64,000 bases of DNA from Brucella cytisi (GTDB lineage: Bacteria; Pseudomonadota; Alphaproteobacteria; Rhizobiales; Rhizobiaceae): contig JAAVLQ010000001.1 in NCBI GenBank assembly GCA_012103075.1, positions 1,302,001-1,366,000 on the forward strand, in the 5' to 3' direction. The notes below the pieces were generated by a model. It was not told where the DNA came from. It did no database searches and worked only from the letters and a program-made list of their open reading frames with translations. The translations under genes were made by a program, and so were the position numbers. Below are positions 1 to 10,920 of this stretch, one piece after another (position 1 is the stretch's first letter; every line of letters begins with the position of its first letter).

Positions 1-334
1 CATCCATGAGACGACGATTTTCAACGACATATGTGCGAAGATCGTCGACACCGGAATATGGTCAGCATGCGGATGTGTATAAACAGCCGCATCGAGGCTG
101 TGTGCGCCTGCGTCAATCATCTGAGCACGGAAATCCGGCCCGGTATCGATCACAACTGTCGTGCTGTTACCTGTATCGTCAAATCGCTCAACCAATAGCG
201 ATGCGCGACGACGTTTGTTTCTCGGATTATTGGGATCGCAACCGCCCCAATCGCCATTGATACGCGGCACGCCGGGCGACGAACCACAGCCCAGAACCGT
301 GAAACGCAGGCAATTTTTGGGGAGTCACGCTCAA
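1..334 (-). CDS. MBL-fold metallo-hydrolase (PhnP-like), N-terminal part, runs off the window
   Basis: Metallo-beta-lactamase-fold hydrolase, of the type usually found after tatD in Brucella relatives; substrate unknown. Reading leftwards, the protein shows a glycine-rich start ([17 protein letters not shown]), a conserved [13 protein letters not shown] strand and the metal-binding THPHADHI motif (H-x-H-x-D-H), followed by the usual [14 protein letters not shown] segment. Two frame changes are needed, near 312 (run of C/A) and near 52, so it is not open as written. The start is taken as the TTG at 332-334, nine bases after the tatD stop; a GTG at 326-328 is the alternative. The 3' end lies outside the window. 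Family assignment is firm from the motif, the exact function is not known. Confidence 0.75.
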
Positions 335-342
335 TCTTCCCC

Positions 343-1140
343 TTACAGTGCCAGTGTAGGCCGAGGTATCTTGGAAAACAGCCTGAACACGTTGTCGCTC
401 GTGATACGCGCGACTTTCGTCATTGCTCACGCCAATCGTCTCAGCCAGCACGGCCGCCGTATGCTGCACGAAAGACGGTTCGTTGCGCTTGCCGCGATGC
501 GGCAACGGAGCAAGAAACGGCGCATCCGTTTCCACCAGCAGGCGATCACGCGGAACGATGGTCGCTATTTCGCGGATCTCCGGTGAGTTCTTGAAAGTCA
601 GAATCCCTGAGAAAGAAAAACATAACCGCCGAGCGCGATGCCCTTTTCAGCCAGAGCACGACCGGAAGAGAAACAGTGCAGGATAAACGGAAAAGCGCCC
701 TTCTCCGTCTCACGCTCCAGTATCTCGGCCATATCCTCGTCCGCACTGCGGGCATGAATGACTAACGGCAACTGAGTCCGGCGCGCCGCCTCGATGTGTA
801 CGAGGAAACCTTGGCGCTGCGCTTCCGGTGGGGCATAGTCGTAGTGATAATCGAGACCCGCCTCGCCTATGGCGACAACCTTCGGATGTTCCGAGAGACG
901 CACGAGATCATCAGCCGTAATGTCGAGTTCTTCATGCGCGTTGTTCGGGTGGGTACCCACCGAGCAATAAACGGAGTCATAGGTTTCCGCGATCGCGCGG
1001 ATCGTATCGAATTTCTTGACCCGTGTGGAAATCGTCACCATGCGCCTAACTCCGGCATCCAGAGCGCGCTGAACAATATCATCACGCTCCGGTTCAAAGT
1101 CGGCAAAGTCGAGGTGACAATGACTGTCGACAAGCATCAT
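343..1140 (-). CDS. tatD: TatD family metal-dependent deoxyribonuclease, frameshifted
   Basis: TatD-family TIM-barrel metallohydrolase, a 3'-5' exonuclease in characterised members. The N-terminus has the metal-binding DSHCHLD motif, followed by [16 protein letters not shown] and the HARSADED strand; the C-terminal part has [20 protein letters not shown]. The frame changes near 614, inside the [14 protein letters not shown] segment, and near 418 (an extra A in GACGAAAGTC), after which the ending [23 protein letters not shown] is restored with a stop at 343-345. Corrected length is about 265 residues, as expected. It follows metG by a few bases, so they probably share a transcript. Start could be either of two adjacent ATG codons at the 5' end. 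Confidence 0.9.
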
Positions 1141-1145
1141 CGAAC

Positions 1146-2687
<1,542 letters not shown>

Positions 2688-2788
2688 TATGGACCCGGTC
2701 TTTCGAAGTTTGAAAGCGCGCCTGAATGATTAGCAGACACACGAGGAGAAAATTATCAGCGGTGACATAACGCATGTCAGCGGCCATG

Positions 2789-3864
2789 TCACGCAAGCAG
2801 AGGCTGACCGGAACGAAAAGCGCGATGCGTTTTTTTCCAAGAGGATTACCACAGCTTGCCGGCGGTCGAGATTGTAGGTTTCAGCATCCACGGTCTCGCG
2901 TACGAGATCGCTCCAGAAACGCGACCAGCGATCTGCATCACGCAGTTGCCCTGCCTCCGCACGACGACGAGCTTCGATTGCAACCTGCCCAAGCAGATGA
3001 TCACGGAACAGCTCATATTGAACCTCCGACTCACGACCATTCAATATGCCGCCGAGCGCCTGCGCTTTCGGCAAATCGAAATTTTGTCCTTCAAGAAGGG
3101 AATCGACAGTGTCGGAGATTTCGATACCGCCATTCGCTACCAGCAGAAGTGCCTTACGCACACTGCCTTCCGATCGCTGGAGCAGTGTTTGCGTTACAGC
3201 ATCAGCCTGCATTCCGACGCCGGGACCGACATGTGCCAAGGCATCCGTCAACCCAGCATCGTCAAGTGGCTTGAAGCCGATGCTCTGGCAACGCGACCGG
3301 ATTGTCGGGAGCAAGCGTCCCGCCGAATGGGAAATCAGGATAAAGAGCGCCCGTGCAGGAGGCTCTTCCGGGGTTTTCAGGAGTGCATTGGCGGCATTGC
3401 GGTTCATATCATCGGCAGGGTCGACAATAACGATGCGCCAAGCGTGGTCTGATGCCGTTCTGGTCAGAAAATGTGTAACCCGGCGGATTTCCTCAACAGG
3501 AATACCCGTTTTGAATTTCCCGGTCTTCTGATCGAATGGGCGATTGATATGCAGGACAGCGGGATGCATCCCGCCTGCAATCTGTCGCCAGAGCGGTCTT
3601 GCAAAATCCGGAACAGCAATATGCTCCGGCGCCTCGCTATTGTCGCCATGCGCCAGCATATGCCCTGCCGGTGAAAAGCGAGCGTTGCCTTGCCGATCCC
3701 CTGCGCACCTTCAAAGAGCAGCGCATGATGCATACGCCCCTCGCGATAGGCTTGCGCCAAAAGTCACTAATCTCCCGGTGCCCGGCAACATAATCACTTG
3801 CAGAAGGCTCTGGCACACCCTCAATGGAATCGTGCGCTTTAGGGACGTCGAGTTCCTCAATCAC
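2789..3864 (-). CDS. holB: DNA polymerase III delta-prime subunit, frameshifted
   Basis: Clamp-loader subunit of the replicative polymerase. The P-loop appears as [13 protein letters not shown], followed by [24 protein letters not shown], the sensor region typical of delta-prime. The protein needs three corrections: near 3763 (a T lost in GACTTTTGG), near 3677 (after LAFH) and near 2850 in a run of A, where removing one base restores an ending [15 protein letters not shown] and a stop at 2789. Start is the ATG at 3864, overlapping the tmk end by eight bases, which indicates translational coupling in a tmk-holB-metG-tatD operon. Corrected length is about 358 residues. Confidence 0.9.
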
Positions 3865-4516
3865 AACAACCCCTTTCCTTCAAAGCACTATCAACCTCTT
3901 TTGCGACATCACTTGCAATCTGGTCTTGCAGGCGATCAGCATCGATCACCTTGCAGCGTTCAGGTTCCGCCTCGGCGATTGCGAGAAAGGCTTGCCGTCG
4001 TGCCTCGTGCACAGCAATATCTTCCTTCTCGAACCGGTCCGCCGTCTCGCTAACGCGCCGTTTTCCAGCACGAGACAAACCCTTCTCTGCGGGAATATCA
4101 AGGATGATCGTCATGTCAGGCATGGCGCCATCGATCGCAATGCGCTCCACCGCCGCCATATAGGTTCTGTCGAGATTGCCGGTAACACCTTGATACGCAC
4201 GACTTGAGTCGATGAAACGGTCACAGAGGACCACCCGCCCCTCATTCAGCGCCGGGCGGATAAGCTGGTCCACATGGTCTGCTCTTGCCGCCGCGAACAG
4301 AAGCGCCTCCATCGCTGCGCCGTGGTTCTCCGCATTGCCGCTCAATATGACATGGCGAATTGCTTCCGCACCGGGAGAACCACCCGGTTCTCGCGTGATG
4401 ACCGGATCGAAGCCGTTAGCCCGTAAATGCTTGGCCAGCAACGCAATTTGCGTTGATTTGCCCGCTCCTTCGCCGCCTTCGAATGTGATGAACAATCCCG
4501 ACAAACCAACTTCCAA
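3857..4516 (-). CDS. tmk: Thymidylate kinase
   Basis: Phosphorylates dTMP to dTDP for DNA synthesis. The reading frame is complete (219 residues). It has the P-loop [11 protein letters not shown] near residues 12-22, the DR(F/Y) nucleotide-binding motif in [14 protein letters not shown] near residue 98, and an arginine-rich LID region ([17 protein letters not shown]). The first methionine is used here, but a start a few codons later, immediately before [10 protein letters not shown], would match many homologues. It is followed by holB with an eight-base overlap. Confidence 0.96.
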   Translation of the reverse strand: MEVGLSGLFITFEGGEGAGKSTQIALLAKHLRANGFDPVITREPGGSPGAEAIRHVILSGNAENHGAAMEALLFAAARADHVDQLIRPALNEGRVVLCDRFIDSSRAYQGVTGNLDRTYMAAVERIAIDGAMPDMTIILDIPAEKGLSRAGKRRVSETADRFEKEDIAVHEARRQAFLAIAEAEPERCKVIDADRLQDQIASDVAKEVDSALKERGCCD

Positions 4517-4601
4517 ATGTTTGAATCTCCGAATGGACTTCTATGAAAGTTATTATCGGCCTTTGGCTATCAGGTCGAGCACGGAATACGCGTAGCGCAG
4601 G

Positions 4602-5793
4602 CTAAAGATATTTCCGCAGCCAGCCAGTGGAAAGCTCCATTGCCGCACCCAATGCGCGCTTTGAAAGGCTCCCCTTTTCAACAGATTGCGCCGTAAAACA
4701 GGAACATCGCGAAGAATACTACCATTAAGCTCCAGCCGAAGAACGCCGACCTGCTGGTTGTCGGCAACAGGTGCATCGAGTGGACCCTTTATAGACAATA
4801 CGCGCTTTCAGCTTGTCGCGACCGTCCGGGCAGCAACAGCTCGACGCGATCCTTGACCTTCAACGGCACGTGCGTGAGCGCACCACCGAAAACTTGCGCC
4901 TCACCCACGATTTCGTCCGCCGGATAAAGCTGCACATCATCAAATGCCGTCATCCCCATTGCAGGAGACGCTTTGCTTCGTCTTCACGCTCCTTGATGCT
5001 GGCAAGGCCGCTCATCGCGAGATAGAGCCTGCGACCGCTCTGTTCCGCCGACCCGACCAGCGCAAAGCCCGATGCTTCCGTAAAGCCTGTTCCCATGCCG
5101 TCAGCCCCGACATCAAGCCGCAACAACGGATTGCGGTTGCGCTGCATGATGTTGTTCCGTGAAGGCCGGTTGAGCATAATACTTATAGTATTCAGGATGG
5201 GCGGTTCGGATATGTCGCGCCAATCTGACCAAATCCTGCAGCGAGACTACTTGTCCTTCAGCAGGCAAACCCGTCGAGTTTACGAATTTGGAGCCGATCA
5301 AGCCTAGCTCCTTCGCACGGTCATTCATGCGGTCTGCGAAAGCCTGCTCGGTGCCTGCCAGTCCTTCTGCCAGTACGATAGCTCCGTCATTCGCCGACTG
5401 AACAATCATTCCTTGCAAAAGATCAGCGACGGTCGGCGTCGACTTGATACGCGCGAACATCGTTGACGTCCCCGAGGGTGCACCTCCGGTTCTCCATGCA
5501 TTTTCGCTGACTGTGTATGGTGTACCGAGTGTCGTGGCACCCTGTTCGAGCGCTTCGAATATTACTTCCGCAGTCATCAGCTTGGCAAGTGACGCAGGAG
5601 GAATCGGAACATTGGCATTCTTGGAGAGAAGCACAGTTCCGCTCCGGTCATCGACGAGCAAGACCTGCGGAGCTTTTGTAACGAATGCAGTTTCGACAGG
5701 TGCCGCCAAGCTAGTAACCGGCACGGCAACAGCCAGAGAAACGCCGACAGTGGCGGCACGAGCAAACACCAGTGTTTTTGAAATCAGCCCCAT
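4602..5793 (-). CDS. dacA: D-alanyl-D-alanine carboxypeptidase (penicillin-binding protein 5/6 family), frameshifted
   Basis: Trims the terminal D-alanine from peptidoglycan pentapeptides in the periplasm. A signal peptide (hydrophobic stretch ending SLAAPVETAF) precedes the catalytic tetrad SLAK in PPASLAKLMTAE, the SAN motif in VQSANDGAIVLAEG, and DGMGTGFTEASG, which stands at the KTG box. Four indels are needed: near 5160, 4965, 4830 and 4698. After the last, the ending reads VEKGSLSKRALGAAMELSTG-WLRKYL, the amphipathic membrane anchor seen in PBP5 proteins, with a stop at 4602. In the KTG box the text reads GTG (GMGTGFT) where the family normally has KTG; this may be another error. About 397 residues when corrected. 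Confidence 0.92.
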
Positions 5794-5885
5794 ACAAATC
5801 CCGTTACGTGAGCAATGTGATAGAGCTTACGCAACGAATCCGACCAAAATCAATATGCCAGTGTTTATCACCGTATCGTGAGAGA

Positions 5886-7161
5886 TCAATCGAGACGCAC
5901 CACAAACGCATTTTCTGCGCCGACCTTCCGGGCCGCACGCAGCAGGGCATCATTTCCACCCTTCTCGGCCACGGCTGTCAACTCGTACAACTCACTGGTT
6001 TCGGTCGGAATCTTCGTGAGCGTAAATCTGGTTGAGCCCGGCAATGAAGCCTGAACCTGCTTGGCCTCTTCAAGCGTCTTGAATGTGCCAATCTCAACAT
6101 ATTCGCCGTGTTCCTCGGCTTCACGACGCTTCCGGGCGCTTGAGATCGCATCCTTGGTCAGGATGCTGCCATAGGCGCGCTCTTCGGCATAGGCTGTTGC
6201 TGCAAGCCGGTCAGACGCATAGCCCGCGAGACCGCTGACACCGGCAGCATTAGCCACTCCGAAGCTTGAGCCGGGGCGCTGCGACGGTACCGGTACATTT
6301 GCCGGTAACATTGGAGCTGCTCCACCCGACGGATCGCTATAAGCAGGATCGACAGCGAAAGGTGAGTTTTCAGGTATAGGCGCGGATACCGGAACCGCGT
6401 CCATTACAGGCATCGGAACACGTGACTTCGGTGAGGTCGGCGTCGGCCCGTTCATCGCCATCATGACGCCAGTTGCAGGCTGGCCAATCGCATCACCACC
6501 TGCCGGACGGTACGACGCCATCAGAAATGCATCATCATTGCCGTTCAACGGAGCTCTTCCGACATATTCGACCTTCACATTCGCTGTACCGTGATGCTGG
6601 TAATCAAGCATTTCGGCAGCTTTCTGGGAAAGATCGATCACGCGGTCATATTCGTATGGACCACGGTCGTTCACACGCACGATCACCGAACTGCCGTTGG
6701 CAAGATTGGTCACGCGGGCATAGCTCGGCAACGGCATCGTTGGATGCGCTGCGGTCAGATGCGTCATGTCATAGACTTCACCATTGGCAGTCAGACGACC
6801 ATGGAAAGCTTCGCCATACCGGGAGGCATGACCGACCTTGACGTATTTCTTGTCTTCCTTGGGATAATACCAGCGACCCTTAACCTTGTAGGGCTGGCCG
6901 GTCTGGTCCCGCCCGCCGCCACGTGGTAGAGGCTTCCCCTTCGAAAAAAGCCACACGAGGACTGGCTTTCACGCCATATTTGGATTCGGCGAAATATTCC
7001 TTCGAGCGCTTTGTCTTTGATTTCGGCTGCGGTGCCGATGCACAACCCGCCAAGGCAACAGCAATGGCCATAAACGACAACATAACGACAGGACCGCGCT
7101 TATCGCGCAGCTTCACTGCCTTGCCGTTGACCGAATGTTTCAGCCCTCGTTTCGAATCCAT
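5886..7161 (-). CDS. rlpA: RlpA-like septal ring lytic transglycosylase with SPOR domain, frameshifted
   Basis: Rare lipoprotein A family, a lytic transglycosylase acting on denuded septal glycan. A lipoprotein signal with lipobox LAGC lies near residues 35-45. The double-psi beta-barrel region contains HGRLTANGEVYDM, THLTAAHPTMPLPSYARV and VRVNDRGPY, the last being a hallmark. A proline/serine-rich linker leads to a C-terminal SPOR-like repeat (YVEIGTFKTLEEAKQVQASL). One frame change is needed near 6938. The normally invariant ASWYG is ASRYG here (CGG for TGG near 6822). The start is set at the ATG 7159-7161; an in-frame ATG lies three codons upstream. Neighbour of dacA, so a cell-wall pair. 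Confidence 0.88.
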
Positions 7162-7388
7162 ACGCCACACGCCCGTTACTCAACAACGCAACCGGAAACG
7201 CTGGTCACGCCTTTTAGAATTTAGTGATGTCACCGATTCATTGACGGATCATTAAAGCATTTGGAATTCCGCGTATTTTGAGTCGCATTGAACGGTACGG
7301 GCTCAACGCGGACGCGCCATGAATGCCCTGACTTGTGGAACAATCGCTCATTCGAAACGTTGAATTTTCAACAGGAAGGAGAACAAAA

Positions 7389-7502
7389 ATGTTGAGAGCA
7401 ATGATCCTTTGGCTGATGGGGGTTCCACTCGTTGTCGTGCTGCTTATCTGGTATTTTTTCTTTTTTAAATGTGGAACGTTCAGACCCTTCAATCGTTATT
7501 GA
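7389..7502 (+). CDS. Small single-pass membrane peptide (37 aa)
   Basis: A short open frame with a strong Shine-Dalgarno sequence (AGGAAGGA, 7372-7379) about nine bases before the ATG. The peptide is almost entirely one transmembrane segment (ILWLMGVPLVVVLLIWYFFF), followed by a short tail CGTFRPFNRY. A rho-independent terminator follows at 7550-7576 on the same strand, which supports a one-gene transcript. The T-rich run at 7452-7466 is a homopolymer, so the true end may come just after the hydrophobic segment. I do not recognise a named family. Function unknown. Confidence 0.55.
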   Translation: MLRAMILWLMGVPLVVVLLIWYFFFFKCGTFRPFNRY

Positions 7503-7549
7503 TACGGCTCTTATGACCTCCGAGCCAGTCACCTAACGTCATGGATTAG

Positions 7550-7576
7550 GCCCGCTCCAACAAGGCGGGTCTTTTT
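7550..7576 (+). terminator. Rho-independent terminator after the 37-aa membrane peptide gene
   Basis: GCCCGC and GCGGGT arms around a nine-base loop, followed by CTTTTT on the plus strand. There is no T-run on the other strand, so it serves the plus-strand small gene and not the convergent lipid kinase. Confidence 0.8.
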
Positions 7577-7588
7577 GCGTGATCAACA

Positions 7589-8482
7589 TCACGGCCTCAA
7601 TTTTGAATCTGGCATGTAAACATTGATTGCATTGCGCAGCAGACGAAAATGGGCAGGTGTCGGGTTGACAGTTCACCATCTGTGTTTACGGCACGCGGCT
7701 TCTTGGTGCGCACAATAACTTCGGTCGTCGGAAAAGCCCGCACATCATCCCATTTGGAATGGGTACCACGACGCAGGCTTGGAAGCAGGCGCAAAAGTTT
7801 CCACCAGTGATCAACTTCCAGACTATAGAAATCCAGCTTACCATCATCCACTGTCGCATCCTTTTCGATAGCCATACCGCCGCCGTAGAATTTTCCATTC
7901 CCGACAGAGACTTGCAACGTACGGATCTTCTCCGTCATGCCGTCATGTTCCAGATAGACTGTAAAAGCTCGGAGCGCATGAGGATGCGCGCTGCGACAAT
8001 CGCATAACCGAGCTTCCCCATTTCTTCTTCGCCGCAGAACTCAGTTGCTGCGCCAATTCAGCACTGAAACCGATACTTGCGACATTGAAATAAAGGTGAC
8101 CGTTCACCTCACCCAGATCGATGGGCTGCACCTCGTAGGATGCAAGGCGACGCGCTGCCTCAACTGGATCGGCAGGAATGCCGATGGTTCGGGCAAAATC
8201 GTTTGCGGTTCCCAGCGGAAGGATTGCAAGCGGCAATCCGGTTTCCATCAATCCTTTGGCCGCAGCGTTCAGCGAACCGTCGCCACCACCGACAATAACC
8301 AGATCGCAATCTCTTTCACGAAGGATTACATCTGAAATTGTTTCATCGTCCTGCGGATTTCGTTCTATGAGCTGGAGGCCACCGCGTTCCAATGCTGCAC
8401 GAATATCCGCGCCGTATCCCCTGCCATTTCGGGCATGTGGGTTTACGATAAGTAGTGCTCGGCGCTTTGTGGTCTTACCCAT
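7589..8482 (-). CDS. Diacylglycerol kinase-family lipid kinase (YegS/DgkB type), frameshifted
   Basis: Phosphorylates a lipid such as diacylglycerol; exact substrate unknown. The catalytic domain shows LIVNPHARNGRG near residue 10, the nucleotide-binding VGGGDGSLNAAAKGL, and LPLGTANDFART, all typical of the DAGK catalytic fold. The C-terminal lobe has VSVGNGKFYGGGM and the conserved VNTDGEL, preceded by YLEHDGM. Three frame changes (near 8022, 7970 and 7662) must be repaired; the corrected end reads AHFRLLRNAINVYMPDSKLRP with stop at 7589. Start is placed at MGKTTKRRALLIV (8482); an in-frame ATG lies 14 codons upstream. Monocistronic by position. Confidence 0.88.
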
Positions 8483-8771
8483 GGACTTCCTGTCATCTGC
8501 AACAGCCTGCAGATCTGGCTGCATGGTTGGAGCGTTACCTGCAGATGGCCTCTCAATCCACGGATATCAATGGAACGGTTCATGAAAAATTTGTCACGGT
8601 ACTGTAGTGTTTCGTGAGGTCATGAGACCGCATGTAGTGACAAGGCCGACCTGTCGACAAAACAGTTTGACGAGACCAGAAAGAGAACATAGTTTGGCAA
8701 AACCAACTGTAAAACTTTCTAAAGCGGCCTCGTCGAATTTGTCTCTAATCGACTGAAATACATTACAGTTT
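8483..8771. other. Intergenic gap between lipid kinase and tRNA-Gly
   Basis: About 290 bases with no open frame that resembles a gene and no clear repeat. It must hold the promoters for the divergent lipid kinase and the tRNA, but I cannot place them with confidence. Confidence 0.5.
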
Positions 8772-8844
8772 GCGGGTATGATGTAATGGTAGCCTGTCAG
8801 CTTCCCAAGCTGAACGCGCGGGTTCGATTCCGCTACCCGCTCCA
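8772..8844 (+). tRNA. tRNA-Gly (anticodon CCC)
   Basis: Cloverleaf visible by eye: acceptor GCGGGTA pairs with TACCCGC, D-arm with the AATGGTAG loop, anticodon stem TCAGC/GCTGA around loop TTCCCAA giving anticodon CCC, and T-arm GCGGGTTCGATTCCGC. The CCA end is encoded (8842-8844). It lies between a 289-base gap holding no gene and the PepSY-like gene. Confidence 0.95.
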
Positions 8845-8872
8845 ACATAATCTCTCGCATAAGTGTCAGAGA

Positions 8873-9115
8873 CTAGCGAACATTTTTCTCGGTTTTTGGA
8901 TCGACCTTCACCTCCACCTTGGCGCCAGCCTTGGTGACATATTCGATCTCGTAATAACCACGATCATTCCAGTCGACTTCATCAATGAAAGCAGTATCCG
9001 CGTTCTGTTCGATTTTCGCGATTATTTCCGAAAGCTTGGTGCCTTCCGGTGGTGGAGCGGCATAGGTCGCAGCAACAGACAGACCAAGAAACAAAGTCGT
9101 AGCAGCAAGACGCAT
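8873..9115 (-). CDS. Small secreted PepSY-like protein
   Basis: An 80-residue protein with a signal peptide (MRLAATTLFLGLSVAATYAA, cleavage after AYA-like site) followed by a single PepSY-type fold: KLSEIIAKIEQNADTAFIDEV, then YYEIEYVTKAGAKVEVKVDP. Small periplasmic PepSY proteins are common in Rhizobiales and some are thought to restrain peptidases; no specific role can be given here. The frame is intact, and a GGAGAT ribosome-binding site precedes the ATG. Ends 29 bases from the tRNA-Gly 3' end, convergent with it. Confidence 0.8.
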   Translation of the reverse strand: MRLAATTLFLGLSVAATYAAPPPEGTKLSEIIAKIEQNADTAFIDEVDWNDRGYYEIEYVTKAGAKVEVKVDPKTEKNVR

Positions 9116-9179
9116 GGTTATCTCCTTTAGCTATCCTAAAAAGTAGGACTTCAGGCGTCTTCTTCAAGGCTAATGAGCA

Positions 9180-9371
9180 TTACTTTATGATGGGGCTTAT
9201 CGAACCGGTGAAGGTTTGATCTATCATCGCAGAGAGTTTAGGCTCTGCTCCAGACAAGATGACGACGATCGCTAGCATCAATATCAAAGGCGCAGCAAGA
9301 ATGCCGCTCCTTACAGCCGGTTCGAGAATGCGCCGGGTTTTCTTGCTTCGCGTGGATTGCTGATCTCTCAT
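9180..9371 (-). CDS. Hypothetical small single-pass membrane protein (63 aa)
   Basis: Basic N-terminus (RSKKTRR), one hydrophobic segment about residues 24-41 (ILAAPLILMLAIVVILSG) and a short polar tail predicted outside. No family recognised. No strong Shine-Dalgarno sequence is visible before the ATG, so coding status is uncertain, but the charge and hydrophobicity pattern is that of a real membrane anchor. It occupies the place after ntrC where relatives usually have ntrY. Confidence 0.5.
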   Translation of the reverse strand: MRDQQSTRSKKTRRILEPAVRSGILAAPLILMLAIVVILSGAEPKLSAMIDQTFTGSISPIIK

Positions 9372-9448
9372 GCAACTAACAGTAGTCGAGCAGACTTAAT
9401 TGCCTATTAAATAATGTAGTTAATGCGTTATTAGCGCCCAACTACCGC

Positions 9449-10920
9449 TTAGTTTCCCTTGTTTCCGCGATATATATTGACCCCGAGCTCACGAATTTTC
9501 TTGCGCAGCGTGTTCCGATTTAATCCCAGAAGGTCTGCCGCCTTGATTTGATTTCCACGTGTTGCCGTAAGACAGGCAAGGATCAAGGGATATTCCAGTT
9601 CCGCCAGAACCCGATGGTAGAGACACGGAGGCGGCAAATCGGCACCGAATGACGCGAAGTAACGCTGCATATTCTGCTCGACAGCCTGCGATATGGAAAT
9701 ATTCTCCATATCGCCACCACCGGCGGGAACGATATCCGGCTTGGCCAGTTCAGACTTCAATTCGGTTTCGATGATCTCCGGCGATATTTCCTCTTGCGGA
9801 TAAAGCGCCGCAAGTCTTCGCACGAGATTCTCCAGCTCACGCACATTTCGGGCCATGGGTACCGGCGCATCATTTCCGTGCCAGCAATGCTGATACGTTT
9901 TTCGGGCAGACCTTCTTCGGCAGCCCGCTTGAAAAAATGGCGCACGAGATCGGCCACATCCTCGCTGCGCTCGCGAAGCGGCGGCAAACGCAGAGGCACG
10001 ACATTCAGCCGATAATAAAGGTCTTCGCGGAAAAGTCCTTGTGCAATCAACTGCCGCAAATCCTTGTTGGTTGCTGCAACGATGCGCACATCGGTCTTGA
10101 TCGGCGTGCGTCCGCCGACTGTCATATATTCGCCCTGTTGCAGCACACGCAAAAGTCGGGTTTGTGCCTCCATCGGCATGTCGCCGATTTCGTCGAGAAA
10201 CAGTGTTCCACCATTCGCCTGCTCGAAGCGACCGCTCGAGCGGTTTTGCGCGCCGGTAAAAGCGCCCTTCTCGTGCCCGAACAACTCAGACTCGATCAGG
10301 TCGCGTGGGATTGCCGCCATATTGATCGCAACAAACGGTCCTTTTCGACGGCGTCCATATTCGTGCAGGGCGCTCGCAACCAGTTCCTTGCCCGTACCGG
10401 ATTCACCCGTAACCATCACGGTCAAATCCGTCTGCATCATGCGCGCCAGCACACGGTATATTTCCTGCATCGCAGGCGAACGGCCCACCAGCGGCATGTT
10501 ATCTGCCTGCTCATCCGATAGAGTGGCAATGGGCTTGTGTTTTGGTTCAGACAGCGCACGACCGACGATATTAATGAGTTCCGTCAAATCGAATGGCTTC
10601 GGCAGATATTCGTAGGCTCCCGCCTCGGATGCCCTAATTGCCGTCATGAATGTGTTCTGCGCACTCATCACCACAACCGGCAGGTCGGGACGCATCTTCT
10701 TGATGCGCGGCAGAAGATCAAAGGCATTCTCGTCCGGCATATTGACGTCGGTAATGACAAGGTCACCGTCACCTGCCGCCACCCATCGCCAGAGCGAGGC
10801 AGCATTGGAAGTCACGCGCACATCGTAACCTGCTCGCGACAATGCCCGGTTAAGCACGGTCCGAATGGCTGCATCGTCATCCGCCACCAATATGGTTCCC
10901 GTCGGACGTCCTGCGATCAT
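9449..10920 (-). CDS. ntrC: Nitrogen regulation response regulator NtrC, frameshifted
   Basis: Sigma-54 activator of nitrogen assimilation genes. Receiver domain residues 1-125 with phospho-acceptor Asp in [13 protein letters not shown]+ domain with Walker A GESGTGKE, the sigma-54-contacting GAFTGA loop in [11 protein letters not shown], and Walker [13 protein letters not shown]-terminal Fis-type helix-turn-helix ([20 protein letters not shown]). One frame change near 9857, at [13 protein letters not shown], splits the gene before the DNA-binding domain. Start ATG overlaps the ntrB stop by four bases, so the two are translationally coupled. Confidence 0.95.
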
